The translations under genes were made by a program, and so were the position numbers. Positions 62,797 through 64,000 of a stretch of DNA of 64,000 bases are shown here, piece by piece. Every line of letters starts with the position of its first letter. Position 1 is the stretch's first letter. The DNA is taken from positions 372,001 to 436,000 of the forward strand of contig JBOEGS010000002.1 in NCBI GenBank assembly GCA_050633545.1, in the 5' to 3' direction. The notes beneath the pieces are model-generated. The model had not been told where the DNA came from, ran no database searches, and saw only the letters and a program-made list of their open reading frames with translations. The DNA is from Litorivita sp050633545. GTDB taxonomy: Bacteria > Pseudomonadota > Alphaproteobacteria > Rhodobacterales > Rhodobacteraceae.

Positions 62797-63708
62797 ATGC
62801 ACGAGAGCCAAACCGTTCAGTTTTTCCTCGATGAAGAGATGAAAGCCAGCGCCGAAGCGGGCAAGCACCCATTTATTGCCAAGTTGGTAGGGGTCCTCGA
62901 AAGCGCAGGCCTTAGGAGTGTTTTCCGCCATAATAGTGTCGAAAACCGCCTCGCCTCGGCTCGTTTCGATGGCTATGCGCTGTTCCATATGGATGATCCG
63001 TTTCACGAGCGCGCTCTGACCATCCGGCGCAACCTCTATTATCCGTTCTGGCAGATCGAGCGCAGCGCAAAGCGGTGGGAGTGGCGGGTGGCGATGTCGG
63101 AATTCGATCCCGAGCAGGTGCCGCAAGAGGAGGCGGTGCAATTCTATCGGCGCTGGCGCAAACGCCTCTTTGGCGCGCCGGATGTCACGCGTGAGGGCTT
63201 CATCTATGTCCCGCTGCAGGGGCGGATATTGGAGCGGCGCAGTTTTCAAACCGCCTCGCCCGTCGACATGATCGAGGCGGTGCTGGAGCATGACCCCAAA
63301 CGCCCCGTGATCGCGGGCCTGCACCCCAAAGAATCCTACTCGGCCGAAGAGCTTGGCGCGCTGGACGTTCTTGCGCATGCCCATCCGCGCCTGTCGCTAC
63401 GCACGGGCGAGATGGAAGACCTCTTGGCCCGTTGCGATTATGTGGTGAGCGAAAATTCCTCGGTCGCCTTCGCGGCGCATTTCTTCAAAAAGCCGAGCGT
63501 CCTTTTTGCGCAAATCGACTTTCACCACGGCGCCCTCAACGCCGCCGGTATCGGCGCGCGCGAAGCCATCACCCGCGCGCCCGATTGGAGCGTCGCCCAT
63601 GCCGCTTACGTTTGGTGGTTCTTGCAACACATGTCGATCAACGCGAGCCTTGATACTGCGCCCGACAAAATCCGCGCAACGCTGCGCCGTCATGGCTGGC
63701 CTGTATAA
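62797..63708 (+). CDS. Capsule polysaccharide/Kdo-transferase-like protein
   Basis: A 303-residue protein with no signal peptide or membrane helix. Its second half has the pattern VIAGLHPKESYSAEELGAL and CDYVVSENSSVAFAAHFFKKPSVLFAQ, which resembles the sugar-nucleotide-binding part of KpsC/KpsS-type beta-Kdo transferases, where HP and SS are conserved. The first 110 residues are less recognisable. No other capsule genes are in the window. Divergent from hslVU. The assignment is my reading of a weak pattern. Confidence 0.5.
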   Translation: MHESQTVQFFLDEEMKASAEAGKHPFIAKLVGVLESAGLRSVFRHNSVENRLASARFDGYALFHMDDPFHERALTIRRNLYYPFWQIERSAKRWEWRVAMSEFDPEQVPQEEAVQFYRRWRKRLFGAPDVTREGFIYVPLQGRILERRSFQTASPVDMIEAVLEHDPKRPVIAGLHPKESYSAEELGALDVLAHAHPRLSLRTGEMEDLLARCDYVVSENSSVAFAAHFFKKPSVLFAQIDFHHGALNAAGIGAREAITRAPDWSVAHAAYVWWFLQHMSINASLDTAPDKIRATLRRHGWPV

Positions 63709-63731
63709 GAAGGGCTCGCTACAAACGCAAA

Positions 63732-63751
63732 GAGGCGCCCGAAGGCGCCCC
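63732..63751 (-). terminator. Hairpin after trxA, probable terminator
   Basis: GAGGCGCC and GGCGCCCC around CGAA. On the minus strand it is followed by CTCTTTGCGTTT, only partly T-rich. Confidence 0.55.
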
Positions 63752-63772
63752 TGCTAATTCTAAAGCCAAGGC

Positions 63773-64000
63773 TTAAATGCTGTCTTCGATCCAGCTTTGC
63801 AGCGTGGCTTTGGGTGCCGCGCCCGCGCGGTTGGAAACAACCTCGCCATTTTTGAAGATAAACAGCGCCGGAATACCGCGCACGCCCATTTGCGACGGGG
63901 CGTTGGGGTTGCTGTCGACGTCGACTTTGACGATCTTCACTTTGCCTTCCATCTCGGAGGACAGCTCTTCGAGCGCTGGTCCGATCTGTTTGCACGGGCC
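63773..64000 (-). CDS. trxA: Thioredoxin, C-terminal part (gene cut by the window end)
   Basis: Seventy-five residues and the stop codon are visible. They begin with GPCKQ, which is the second part of the active site WCGPCK; the WC lies beyond the window. KIVKVDVDSNPN and GVRGIPALFIFKNGE with the cis-proline loop are standard thioredoxin. It ends WIEDSI. The neighbouring hslVU and the Kdo-like gene are unrelated in function. Confidence 0.95.
   Translation of the reverse strand, partial: GPCKQIGPALEELSSEMEGKVKIVKVDVDSNPNAPSQMGVRGIPALFIFKNGEVVSNRAGAAPKATLQSWIEDSI

Noticed and set aside
1..64000. Mobile elements, CRISPR arrays, prophage or toxin-antitoxin genes
   Set aside because: No transposase, integrase, regularly spaced repeats, phage structural genes or toxin-like pairs were recognised. 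The whole window reads as core chromosome.

Overview
The window is GC-rich, densely coding alphaproteobacterial chromosome. Gene content and order (parAB with rsmG, mnmG, mnmE and rho; hemJ beside maf, aroE, coaE and dnaQ; secB, fxsA, Tim44, mltA and smr; a petP-like MarR gene; a GTG-started mutS; a 44-codon small gene of a kind I associate with roseobacters) point to Rhodobacterales/Rhodobacteraceae, probably the Roseobacter group. The genus cannot be read from the sequence. Nearly everything is core chromosome: I see no insertion sequence, prophage, CRISPR array, integrase, tRNA or rRNA gene.

Layout. 0-9 kb: a metallophosphatase, a thiolase, an envelope protein of unknown function, secA, and the divergent ppiC-argJ-mutT operon. 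9-15 kb: a 44-codon small gene, then the rimP-nusA-ylxR-infB operon on the minus strand. 15-22 kb: methyltransferases (ubiG, a BioC-like protein), prolyl aminopeptidase, comF-grxC-nitrilase-petP, hemH, and a small secreted or membrane peptide. 22-30 kb: two L,D-transpeptidases around a CAP-domain lipoprotein, an RNA m5U methyltransferase, a tightly coupled hslO-nudix-cca operon, and a response-regulator/PP2C phosphatase. 30-45 kb: a divergent Hpt protein, ilvA, argG, an exported MsrA, ribokinase, maeB, mutS, hrcA-grpE, rph-rdgB-hemW-ybaN.

45-57 kb is the replication-origin region. The minus-strand block hemJ, rho, mnmE, mnmG, rsmG, parA, parB runs left and the plus-strand block maf, aroE, coaE, dnaQ runs right. 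They diverge from a 419-bp gene-free, AT-rich interval (53,021-53,439) with one perfect and several imperfect DnaA boxes, an A/T tract and inverted repeats. I read this as oriC. Two perfect 16-bp parS sites lie 3.4 and 5.3 kb away, inside the first codons of mnmG and rsmG, next to the parAB genes whose product reads them. 57-64 kb: Tim44-like protein, mltA, smr, an alpha/beta hydrolase, hslVU behind a heat-shock-like promoter, a possible sugar transferase, and the end of trxA.

Themes are chromosome replication and segregation, translation and RNA modification, protein export and quality control (secA, secB, ppiC, grpE/hrcA, hslO, hslVU), haem synthesis (hemH, hemJ, hemW), and cell-wall remodelling. 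I did not find an obviously novel multi-gene system. The least explained items are the 44-codon gene at 9,028, the 61-codon membrane peptide at 21,990, the unknown envelope protein at 2,223, the Hpt / RR-PP2C pair at 29-31 kb, the repeat architecture inside oriC, and the possible Kdo-transferase-like protein at 62,797.
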